Shown here: positions 1-11,300 of the stretch, piece by piece
Numbering within the stretch: the first letter of the stretch is position 1
How the letters are laid out: each line of letters starts with the position of its first letter
NCBI GenBank assembly: GCA_013398295.1
Contig: VZSF01000635.1
Location: forward strand, 448,365-512,364
DNA from: Chionis minor
Lineage: Eukaryota > Chordata > Aves > Charadriiformes > Chionididae
Direction of reading: 5' to 3'
Length of the DNA: 64,000 nt
Made by a program: the position numbers and the translations under genes
The notes under the pieces: generated by a model
Told to the model about the DNA's origin: nothing
Databases searched by the model: none
Seen by the model: only the letters and a program-made list of their open reading frames with translations

Positions 1-3000
1 CTGAAAATATCTGTGGCACCGGGTGAATGCATTGCTATTTTTTGGTTTTGCTAGTATTTGGGCCGGTCTGGTATGACTTTCTGAGTGTCTCATCGTGAAC
101 AGTAGAGACAGGCGTTGGGCAAACACAATTATATTTTTTTCTGACCTTTTCCCTCCAGGTTAGTTCTGTGGTAGCTGGTTAATGTTTCCTGGGGTTGGAT
201 GTTTTCCAAGCCAGGGCTGACTGTAGAATTTGCTAACTGTTAACCACTGCTTATTCCTCCGCGATACTTGTGGATGGTTACTGCTATCGTTTAGTAAAAA
301 ACTTTCTTGAGCAGTTTCAAGACAAAACCAAACCCCCAAATGGAGAGAGTTCAAAGAGTGACAAGGAAATGTCAACCTTCTCTGTGCTACATGCCAACCA
401 GGGGTAAGTTCTGGCTTTTTCTTGTCTTCTAATGACTTAATCTTATTGCTGAGGGCCTCCTTTGGCAGGGGCAGCATCCTGTTTTTGCACCTGCACGAGT
501 GATACGTGTGGCTTTGAACAGGCTTCAGACTTTGCAACTCTCGGTACTTCTTTCAGCGTGCAGGTCGCGGGTGTTACTCACTCCCTTGCTGGCTGACATG
601 GATGGTGTTTTCTTCCAAAAATGCGAATTGTGCGATTCGTTACCTGGCAGTAAGGTTTCTGACAGGGTGCCTGGCGCTTTGGTGGGCACAGGGGTTGCTT
701 TCAGTATGGGGGTATTCAGGTTTTGAAGATTTCACTGCTGGTCATCTCTGGATAATCCAGATGTGTTAATTTTGCCCTGGGGTTAATGAGAGTTCGGAAG
801 CTCCGTGGGCAGGTGCACCAGGTAAACCTTTCACAGGTGCTGCATGTGTGCTGATGGGCTGCTGCCGCCCCGTGGGCTGTCTGGTTGCCTTACAGTCTGT
901 GTGGTTTTTAAGTTGTTATATTAGCACGCTCTAGATCTTAAGTTATTATTGCTTTTGTACTGAGATGAACTTTTAATTAAACAGCTGCGACAGAATATTA
1001 AGATCTTAAGAAGGGAGAGGCGTTAAATATTACTGTTTTTCAGTGTTGCTGTTTAGAGGAGGGATTTATTGCAGTGTTTAGGCAGAAATTGCTCCAAAGA
1101 TGTTTTTGCAAAGAGACATCTGTCCTCCAGCCCCATAATTATTAGATGAGCAGAAGCTAGAGATGCATATCTAGAACTGCACAGAAACTTTGCTGTTTCA
1201 TTACTTTCGAGACTGGCGAAGCAAGACTTGTAGAAGTAGTAACCCATGATTAGAATTCTGGGGCCAACTCCTCAAAGAACTCTTTTGCTTGTATTTCCTG
1301 TTGACGTGAGAAACCAAGTTTGCCCTGGTGACTGTTGGAAAGGCCCTTCAAAAGAAACTGGCAGGCAGGTGGGCCTGGGTGGGAACCCTTGGTTTGTAGG
1401 ATGCCGGTTGCGGTTGGAAGAAGACGCTGTAGATAAGCCGGGAGCTTCGCCCGGGCGGGTGAAGAGACAGGACGCGGCATCACGCTGGCATCGGCGATCT
1501 ACTGCCGGGGCTGGGAAAAAAGAGGTTTTGGGGTAACTGTCGTCGCAGCCGTGTGTTTAATGTTTACAGCAAGACTTGATGGAGTCTGAAAAAATTCGCT
1601 CATGTTTAGATGGTCTCTTTTAGACGTTGGAGCCTGACTTGTCGCCAGGTGGCAGCATGGGAGAAGAAAAGAATTTCCTTTCATTCTGGAAAACATGGAA
1701 TCTGGGTCTTCCTGCTTTCCTAAGTATGTAACAAAGCTTCTCTGATGCTTAATTGCCTGCGAGTCTAACATGGAATCGGATCTACAGCAAAACAGCTCTC
1801 GGTACAGCATTTTCCACTAGGCTGAAGTGTTTTCTGCAGGAGCTTCTAATTTCTCTCCAGTTACACGGATTTGTCCGCTGCCTTCGCCATGGATGAAGGT
1901 GGGGCGTTGTAGTTGGGGCTGATGGGTGTCAGAGGCGGCTGTTCCCCGGGGTCTCTGAGCGAGACGTACAAACAGACGCTGTAGGTAACTTACCCTTGCA
2001 CCTGGGTAACGGACCCTGACTGGGAATGAAGAGCAGCACCGTGTGTGTGAGTCAGTCTCGCTGTCTGAGATCGTAGGGCAGGATGTCGGCGGCGATGTTT
2101 CAGATACTTCACATCTGAAAGCTCTGCAGATTAAGAACGTGCATCTTGCCACTTCTTGGAGTGGATAAACCCCACTTCAGTTGTGAAAACTCTGGATTAT
2201 GGGGAATTCCTTTAAAAAATATTACAGACCTTGTTTTGGGGACAGTTTCATTCTTACCTAACACTAAATACATTATTCGCTTGTGCAGGTGGAGGAAAAG
2301 ATGGTCTTGTACAGGGCTCCATTCCTTTGAAAATAACTGAGAAGCCATCACAGCTCCACAACTGCTGGAGAAAGTATGAAACCTCAGGAGCAGGTATTGC
2401 TCGTAGCTGAAATTGCTGTCCTGATTGGAAGTGGGGAAACTAGTTGTAGCTTAAACTTCTCCTGATGCTGGGATAAATGCTAATTAGTGTCTTGGGAGCA
2501 CAGCAAATGTCCCTCTGCTACCAAAATGGGCTCTCAGCGATGCTTGTGAAGCTGCGTTCTGTTCTGTCACTACCACTGCTGTTCACAAACTGAGCACGCA
2601 GCTGCTGCCACCAGCAACATGCCACGTCATGGTCAGAGGGTCCAGCAGAGTGGCTGGACGGTGGGATGGCTGATTGCACCAGCCGACACTAACAAGCGGT
2701 GCCGAAAGATTTTACTTGGCAGACTGAAGGTTTTTGAAGCTCTGTCTGATCGGGACCTGGATCTTCCTGCAAGGGTGTTATGATCTCTGCTCTGAGCTTT
2801 GAATCGGCACTTGTTAAACTTAGTGGAAGGGAAGCTTACAGACAGCACAGCTGTCAGGTGGAACCCAACGCCACGCCGTGAACTCAGTGCACAGTAACAG
2901 ACCCTGCTTAACAAGCCACCACCTCCATTTGAAAGTCCTCTGCGTTTCTCTCTTGGTAGATGTTCATGGCCTGAGAGGTTAAGGTCAGTGAAACTCCGCT

Positions 3001-6000
3001 GCTGCCCCGTCCTCAATTTTGGTTGTTTCTCACTTGTGGTCACATCTCTTCTGTCACCCTTGGGCATGTGATTATGGAAAAGTAACACAATGGGCAAGAG
3101 GGAGTGCCATTTCCTAGTTGTTTTGAGCCCATCTCTTACCTCCCTTCTTGTTCCATTGAGGTCGTTGGTAGCTGGTGTGACAGAGGGGGCTGTCGCGGGA
3201 GGGGGTGGCGTGAAGGCGGTGGGGGTACAATAGAAGGATGCGTGTGGGACTGTGAAGGGAGGTTGTAGCTTATGCACTTGCGTCGTGCTGGCACAGCCGC
3301 AAAGCGACAGATGGAAAGAGTCTTCTGCAGGTGGGAGGCGTAATAAACTTACATGAAAAAAAGAAAGTAACTTCCATGTGCTGTATTAAGAACTTGGAAT
3401 AAAACCTCCCAGGCACATTTTAATTATCCCTTTAGCAGTTGCATGTGCCAGAACTTCTAATGGCACATCTCCAGAGCTTAATGATTTTGCAGAGTAATTA
3501 AATTGTCAGCCACGTGAACCTCCTCCACCTGACCTCTGCACGCTTGTGTGCCGTTTCCCTTGCTTGGCATATACATACTGTTGTCACTTTCCTGAGCTCC
3601 CTCTGGCAGGCAGGGACTGCCCAGCAATCTAGTAATCAGGCAGTTTCATAGTCCCTCTGCTAAGACTTGAGCAAAATATAAAATAATGCAATTCTCAAGG
3701 CCACAACTGTCCTATGAATAGGGTAACAAAGAACAATAACTTGTGTTTCAGAGAAGGATTATATGCAAATCTGACTAGCCCCAGGACCGTTTCCGAGATC
3801 ATGCTAAGTTAATATTATTGCAATATTTGTAGCAATAGTTAATTTGCAATTAACTGTTATAGTCCAATTAAAACAGTTAATAGTCCTGTATTACTGGTCA
3901 CAACTTTGGTTGACTCTTCTGTAATCTCATGCATTTGTTCTTGTGCAAAACACTGTGACAGGTCTCGTGAGCGGGGAACGTGCCGGGCTGTAGACCCTGC
4001 TCCCCGACCACACTTACTGCTGACAGCGCGATGGGGAGCTCTGCACCTGACAACAAAAACCAGGAGCATGAAGTATCTGAGCAGAAATGAAGCTGCAAGG
4101 AGAGTCTTTGTTCTGTTACTCCCTATCTGTGGTAAACTTGCCTTTCTGCATGAATAATCTTGTATGACAGCTGGACCACTGCAGATATGAATGTGTTATA
4201 TGTAAAAGACACCGTGCCAGACTCCACCCTTGAATTTGTGGTATTGTTCATATTGGCAATCAATCATTTGTGTTTATTTCTTTTTTTCCCCTTCATATAT
4301 TGTCTCTTGTATTTTACATTAAAAAGTTACTCTTAAATTCACGTCTTTTTTTCTAATATTCTGCTCCTAAAAGATGTAGCCTATCCAATTTTTCTGTCCC
4401 TAAAGAAGAATTCCAATTGTAGTTTATCCTGAGGTGCTGTTACTGGCGACTTAATGGGCAAGTTAAACTATTGAACAGTGTAGTATTTAAAATGTCACTC
4501 TCTTCTTAATAACCCCGGAGTAAAAACACTTCCGTGAGGGCAGGTAAACTGCCTGCGGGTGTTACGAAACCTGCCGTTGTCAGGCTACTCCAGACCTCGC
4601 CGTTGGGATGAACCTCGGAGCAGCAGCTGGTAAAGGGGACGGTACGTGCACAGCGCAGCAGGACTCCCCTGGGCTCCTCGGGGAACTTCTTTTTCTCAGA
4701 GCAAGCTGAGAAAATAGGTGTCTAGTACTATCGTATGTAGGGGGCAAATGCTAGAGGCATCTCCGGCCAGGACACTTTTCCTGGAGGCTCCGTGCACTGT
4801 GAACACCCGGCTGCTCCAGGCATGCGAGGAGAGAGGAAGGAGAGGCGCATGGGCCAGCTCAGCTTACCCGACGTGCTGGGCAAAAGAAGTTGTTTTTATT
4901 ACCTGGCTCAGCTTTCCTGCATGCACACAGTCTGGCAGGGAAAATCTGAGTAAGTGAGGGTGGACAAAAGGCTGTTAAATACAGTTTATTCTGCCTGCCA
5001 CCACACGCAAATAATTAAATAACAAAAGCTGATTTATCAGAGCACTTGATTCTCTTGTAACCTGTCATTTAATGTTAAAACACATTAAAATCCTTCCAGT
5101 AGGAAACAACAGTCAAATGATCTTCCCACCAGCATCAGTTTTAGATGTGATGAGAAAGGCGAACCTCTCTTCATGGCCAGAACAAAGCTCGGACAGCATT
5201 TCATACTCAGGAGTTTGTCAGTTTTTATACGGATAAAGAGCAATTTAGGAAAAAGTAAATCCCCAGCCTACTACATGTCTAATCCAATCCAGGAGCAAAT
5301 ACAAACCTAGTCTGTATGACAGTCAGTATTAACAAGGCATGGGACATGAGCATTTGATTAATTCAAGAGTAAAAACTCTTTTAAAATGAATAAAAACCAG
5401 AATGGAACATAATTAGGCTTGTCCTCAACATCCAGTTGCAAACACGTTAAGGCACTGTTGTCACACAGAACTTAGTCTCCATAGTTCTCACCAGCTCCCT
5501 GCTATGTTGGTCTCCTCCCTCTCCAATGAAGGTAGCAGAAAATAATATAATTGGCACGAAGCCTTTTAGGACATCACAATCTCTGCTCTCGCCAATGTGC
5601 TGCTACATCTGAAATCTAACTATGTGGTTCTAGTCCTGGATGGAGTCAAAAGCTCGTGGTTAGTCATAGTTTGAGTTGAACCTTGATTAATGTCTAAATT
5701 AGTAAATGTCCATTTGTGTTTTACAGAGTCTGCGTTACGTCCTAACTAGCTTTAGCTTCTGTACTCTTTGCCAATCTTTAAGTCATGTGGATGATTTAGT
5801 ATGATAGTCTGTGAAATTGCTTCTGTTGTGTTTTAGTAGCATTATTAAGTCTGAGTTTAAAAGGTTTTGGTGTTCAGTATCAGAGAGAACTGGAACTCAT
5901 CAGAGCAGACAAGTATTAAGTGTAGAATTAAGAATAGAAAATTCACCACTGTGCGTTTGGGTTTTTTTGTATTCTAAAGTAATCCAGCTGTGAGGTAAAG

Positions 6001-7964
6001 TACAGGAACACACAGTACCTCATCTGACTGCCTAACAGGAAATAAACATCTCATTATGTGTCTCAGTAGAACAAAAAGTTTTAGCATGTGAAGCCCTTCA
6101 AACTGTATGGCGGCATGAGCAGGACACATACATGCCAGGCTCCGTACCTCCAAGTTTCCCTTAAGATCTTTTAAGTCACTTAAAGGGGAGCGTAATCCAG
6201 GTATATTGTAATTTTGGGGTTTTTTTAAAAAGGGCTCTCAGAGCTTGTTAGCGCACTCTCCTAGTCACCTTTTTTTCTGTTGCTTTTTTTTTTAGTGTGG
6301 GTCAAATCGAATCTTCTCAGGCACTTAAATATTAGAATCCAACAATTTCCATCTGAAAAAACATCCTTTCCTCCCACTTAGTCTGCCTTGATGTTGGAAT
6401 TAAGGTGGTCCAGCGCAGTGCTCCTCAGGTAACGGACGTAGCTGAAACAAACACCAAACCAAACTGCAATTCAGGTCGCGCTGCCTCGCTGAGGTCTGCA
6501 CGTATCGCCAGGCAGCTGCGGTGCAGCATAGCAAAGAACGAGGTGGGAAGCAGTTCTTCTGTTACTATTAACTGCACTGAAAGCCAAATTCTACGCTTTG
6601 TGTACTATTTGTTTGCAGTAGGCAACTCTGCTGGTGGGTGCTGAGCAGTCCCTCCTCAGGCTTTTGAAGAGAGATTAAATAAACAAATTTACAAGTACGT
6701 CCTGGTAGTACTTATTCTCCCTTCTGTACTTCACTCTCGAACTTTGAAGGGCATAGAGGAGTTGTTAATCCCCGAGGCAGCACTGGTTCTCTGAGAAAGC
6801 CATCTTCCAAGATTACTTTCAAGATAGAAATAAAATGTAATTGAACTATATATTCTCAGCTCCAGTAAAAGCGGCGATTTATCTGTAGACTGATTTCATT
6901 TTCACAGGTAAAATTCATGCAAAGACCGGGAAGGTTTCATTCCGTGAAATTCAGCCAGCTCTTACTGCCAAACGGCCAGAATGATTCGGTAGGTCACCTC
7001 TTTGGCAAAGCTGCTTCTGTTCAGGGATTTTCTTTGCCTTCCCTGTAGTTTGGGTAATCAAACCTTTTGCTAGTGGGGCGCTAACGAAACCTGCGAAGGA
7101 AAGGAATGGTGGGATTTGGCACTTGGTAAGCCAGGCACTAGTAGTTACTGTCTTGCTCTCCAGTGATTCCTGTGCTAGAAAGAAAAGCAGTTGCTGGAAG
7201 AGCACTTAAAATTCACTATTAAGTGTTGTCAGTTTAAAATACTCTCATTATATTGGAATGCTTATCGAGGAAAGCCACGCAAAACTCTCTATAGTAAAGT
7301 GCTTGCTGAATTGGCTACCGTGATTTTTTTTTTTAATTTTATTTTATTAAAAATTAATACTTGTTACATTTTCAAGTGTAAATACTGAAAAATAGCCTAT
7401 GGCAAAATGAAAAGGCACAGGATTAAAAGCAGCTTAATTGTTTCCATGGATACATGTTTGCTATTTGGCAAAAAAGTATTTCATACACTTTCTACAAGAA
7501 TAAGCATCGCTTTAAATATATCTCTGAAGGGAGGAACCCTGTCATTTTAACCGCAACAACAGAATTTGTACTCTTAAAAATGTGACCTCTCTATCTAGTA
7601 ACACCTCACTTGAAGGTGACGTTACAGTTGTTCTTTGGAGCGGAGAGACTCAAGTGCGGCAGGAGCGTGCAGCGTTGCACTGTTAGCAGCCGACAGGCGT
7701 CTGTACATACAGCTTTTTGTAACATACCGAGACAAACAGCAATCTCTTACGACAAAGCGGTAATCAAGGTGCAAGTACACAGACAGCACGAGAATTTAAA
7801 CTAGCTCTAAACCTGAATTTGGGAAGAATGCACCAGAAACGGAATCAGAATACCGGCAAACAGTTCCGTGAAACATCTCAGACAGCTTTGCCGAGTCTCA
7901 GAAGGCGTAGTTGTAAGACAAAATTATTGTTCCTTTGTGAAAAATAGATATATAGGTGTTTGTT
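1..7964. other. Sequence downstream of MMEL1, no recognised gene
   Basis: I find no frame with recognisable homology on either strand. AATAAA hexamers on the plus strand at about 3342 and 3398 could belong to a 3'UTR entering from the left, but nothing supports a specific gene. In human the plus-strand PRXL2B gene sits here, tail-to-tail with MMEL1; none of its characteristic peptides was found. An exon-shaped segment at 2289-2393 is listed separately. Confidence 0.5.
2289..2393 (+). other. Exon-shaped open segment, unidentified
   Basis: The segment is 105 bases between TTGTGCAG and GAGCAG|GTATTG. Only the phase 1-1 frame is open; it reads GGKDGLVQGSIPLKITEKP and continues to KYETSGA. It is symmetric, like a cassette exon, but I recognise no family and the pyrimidine tract is weak. 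It may be chance. Confidence 0.2.
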
Positions 7965-8297
7965 GGTTTTGTTTTTGTTATTTTTATTTTTATTTAAGAA
8001 TTAGTCTTTGTAACCCTGATGCGGTATCTTAATAACAGTCAGGATGTCGTTCGAAACAGTCGTTTCTGTTCTGGAGTGGACTGCGGATTTCAGCACAGCC
8101 CACCAGTCACTGGGGTGCCCGCGTGCTTCCCAGTGGAGCTGGAGGAGCCGAGGGCTGTAGTCTCCTTGATTCCCACTCCAGTAGCTGTGCCGTTAGCCTT
8201 GGCTGTGACTGAATGGGAGAACATCAGGCACGTCAGTGGTGGGAACTGTTTGTTGCGTCACCGGAGCACGTGTGGTTCTCACCGGTGCTCTTTTTGG
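7965..8297 (-). other. MMEL1: Probable MMEL1 3'UTR
   Basis: This is sequence between the MMEL1 stop and just past a doubled AATAAA hexamer on the minus strand. The left boundary assumes cleavage about 15-20 bases after the second hexamer and is an inference. Confidence 0.5.
7983..7994 (-). terminator. Tandem AATAAA polyadenylation hexamers for MMEL1
   Basis: On the minus strand the sequence is AATAAAAATAAA, two abutting canonical polyadenylation signals about 305 bases past the stop codon. No clear GU-rich element follows, so the site is plausible but unproven. Confidence 0.5.
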
Positions 8298-8397
8298 TCA
8301 CCACACTCTGCATTTCTCTGCAGGGTGCATGGCTGTGCCTTTTTTACAGTGGAACACCTCTGAGAACGCTTCGAAGTTCTGCAAAGATCCCATCACC
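8298..8397 (-). CDS. MMEL1: MMEL1 coding exon 22: C-terminus and stop codon
   Basis: The exon encodes residues 722-753 and a TGA stop at 8300-8298. It runs [17 protein letters not shown], then [15 protein letters not shown]. Cys738, Cys750 and the terminal CRVW are diagnostic of M13 peptidases. Acceptor TTGTTTAG. Confidence 0.96.
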
Positions 8398-11300
8398 CTA
8401 AACAAAGAGAAGGAGCTTATTTACCTGGATACAGCGCACGGAGGTTGTTGCTCTGGAAGACAGAAAGTCACATCCATAAAGTGATTTAGAGTCTGGTAAC
8501 TCGATTACAGTTTCAGAATGTGGGATATTTCATGCAACACCAATATAGCTAATTTGACAAAGGAAATCCCAGAGCAGAGCACGTAGTGAGTGGTTCTGGT
8601 CTGGTCTCTGTAGACTGGCACATTTACCTGGCCAAGTAGAGGAACGTACTCTGCAGCAGCGTCCGACAGGCTTTGGGAGAAATTCTGGAAGTTAGTCTGG
8701 ATTTACCTTGGCTGTTGGAACACAGCTGCCAGCAAGAGCCACTCTCTCCTTCTGCGCTGTCTTGGTGCAATGGGTTGAACCAGGTAAGTTTGTCAATTAT
8801 TGTAAAACCTACCTGTATTTCAGAGGGCTGTGAACATCTGTCTTTATTGACTGGCTAGCATATTCTGGTCTGTAGGAACCACACCAAACCTAGACAGGGA
8901 GGATTAATCGTTAGTGGGTCAGGATTAAAGGGAATTCAGTTTAGGGACCTTCTCACTGCTTTTTGAAGTTTTTCCTGAGAGCCATCCCAATTTGTTACAA
9001 TATAGTTGGAGTATGTTTTATAGAGGAGGCATAATAGATGCAATCAGTTGCTAATTGGTTTTTGTTTTATCAAGTTTTTGGATCAAGATCTGATGCTTTG
9101 GGATAGATATACTAGCTCTTGATTTCACCCCCGTGCTTCAGATGAGCCTACGGCCAAGAGTCTGAGGCACAACGCTAAGTGCGCTGCCCTACTGTCAAAT
9201 ATTTGACCTACCATTAAGTATTTGTTACTCTAAGAGTGTAAACACATGGGAGTTCCTCATGCACGCTGAAGGGTAAAATTCAACTCAGCAAACATTATTT
9301 CTGCATTGTAATAAAGTGGTATAGAGGAAAATAAGAGGTATCTGTAGCAGCATCTGTGATCTGAATATATATTCCTATTTCAGGGCTGCTGGATTGGTAT
9401 TTCTCAGGCATTCAGTTTTCTCCAGCACGCATTAAAAAATGGATAAAATCCTGTCTGTATCAAAAGCAAAAGTAGTTTTCTTATAAATGCTAGGTGGGTG
9501 GAACCAATGGAATGGCAAGCTCTTGAAAGTCATTGTCCCTGTAAGTTGTTGTCTGGTGCGTCTTTTTGTTGGTAGATGCCCTGTTTCTCTGTATCCTCAC
9601 TCCAGCAGGTCTCAGTAGTGCCCTCAGAAAAGTTATTGAAAACTCTTTCCTCTAATCACTAGACCATCTTTTTCACATCTGCCTTGAGGGACCTTTTGAT
9701 GAGTGCAGTCAACAGTGCATCACTGACCAAGTGGAGCTTGGGACTGATTTTCTTTCTAACCTTTAGGATAACCTAATTTATACTCTCGTGCAGCAGGTAG
9801 TGGCTGCATCCAAATGTTCTCACCTGGGCAAAGTTGAGGAAGAAAAGCTGTTTGTGGGACAGATTCAGTCCCGGCAACTTTGGCTCCTTCCCTTCCCGTT
9901 CCAGCCATTTTAAGTAGGCCTGGAAATGAAGACAGATTCAATTCAGAGGAAGCTGCAGCATGGCCTGTTCAGGCATGATGGCTATTTTGAATGTTATTTT
10001 GGGGTGAAAGATTTTAGTCACAATGTGTATGAACCCAACATGACTTCCCTTCTGTATTGTTTTCAGTTTTTATCTTTCTAATACAAACAGTACAGCTAAT
10101 TTTATGAAAAAGCTGTCATTGTAAGTACTCTGTTGACTTTTCTAGTAAAAAAATGAAACCAAAAGATAATTTGCATTCAGCTTCTTCGGTACAGTAATCT
10201 CTGAACTGAAAACTGTTATAAAACAGGAAAAAATACCAAACTCTTACGTGGGAGTGGAGTTTTAGAGTGGTAGTTATCAACGGCCAGTTGACCTTCACTG
10301 CAAGAAGCTGTGTGTGTTCCTTATGGAGTCACTTGGAGATCTATTCTGAATTTCTTCTGCAAGGTGGCACGCACTGTTTCAGAGAGCAGTATGGCCTGGT
10401 GCACCGGTAGTTTGCGATTGTGTATCAGCAAACAAGCATGACAAAATGGGACTGTTTAAATGTGATAAGTCACATTTAAATATAGCTGGTGATACAGATT
10501 AAGTCAGTAATGCTACGCAGACCGGACGCCCATGACTGCAGCTTGAAGTAAAATCATCAGCTTTCACTGACTTCTTCTATAGGAATTTCTATCTGAAAAT
10601 AAAGTGTTAAGTCTTCTCCACAGTTCTACGGTGATGATTTTTCTCTCTTCAGGTAACTGCTCATAAAATAGCTGATAATAACCTTGCTCAATGTTAAATC
10701 CATTACCTGGTATTGTTGCAGATTAATTGGCCAATTTTCTTTTTTTTAGGTATATTGACATAATGGAGACAAGTTAATGTGTCCTCATGCTGGTTAATTT
10801 CCAACGTTCTATTACCTTCTCCTCTTAGTTGCTGCGAGAGTCCCAAAGCACACAAAACATAAAAGGTGGATCTGAGGGTAAAAATACACCCAGCACCACA
10901 GAACACGAGAGGATTCTCTGTGCAGGCAGTTTATGTCATACCACACTACTCTTCCACATTTGTAATAGCTTTTAGAACCAAGTACCTACTCGCTTTAACG
11001 AAGTAATTAATTTTAATGATAGCCCTCAGAGTCAGAATCGGTAGTTTAGGTTTCTTAAAATTCAGACGTTCTTCTACGAACACCCTTAACCGTCGCCATA
11101 TTCAAAATACCAGAGAGAAAGTTTTACCATGACATCTGTTAGGATTATCTGCAGAAAAGAACATTCCATGCCCACACCTGAGCTCCATTTGGAAAAAGCC
11201 TTTGTCTTGAGAACTACTGTGTTCCTATCTATAACGATGGAGATATATACTGTGTTCCTATCTAACGAGATAAATCTGCAGGATTAAAGATCCTGGATTT

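Noticed and set aside
2633..3277. 214-codon open frame on the minus strand, the longest in the window
   Set aside because: It starts from GTG and has no recognised domain. At 3/64 stop frequency one frame of this length is expected about 0.4 times in 64 kb over six frames, so chance explains it. Composition is irregular (Pro-rich start, Arg/Ser-rich end).
8425..8456. Short minus-strand segment between AG and GT (TTCCAG...CCAG|GTAAAT)
   Set aside because: It is only about 32 bases and is not needed for the MMEL1 frame, since exons 21 and 22 join in phase without it.
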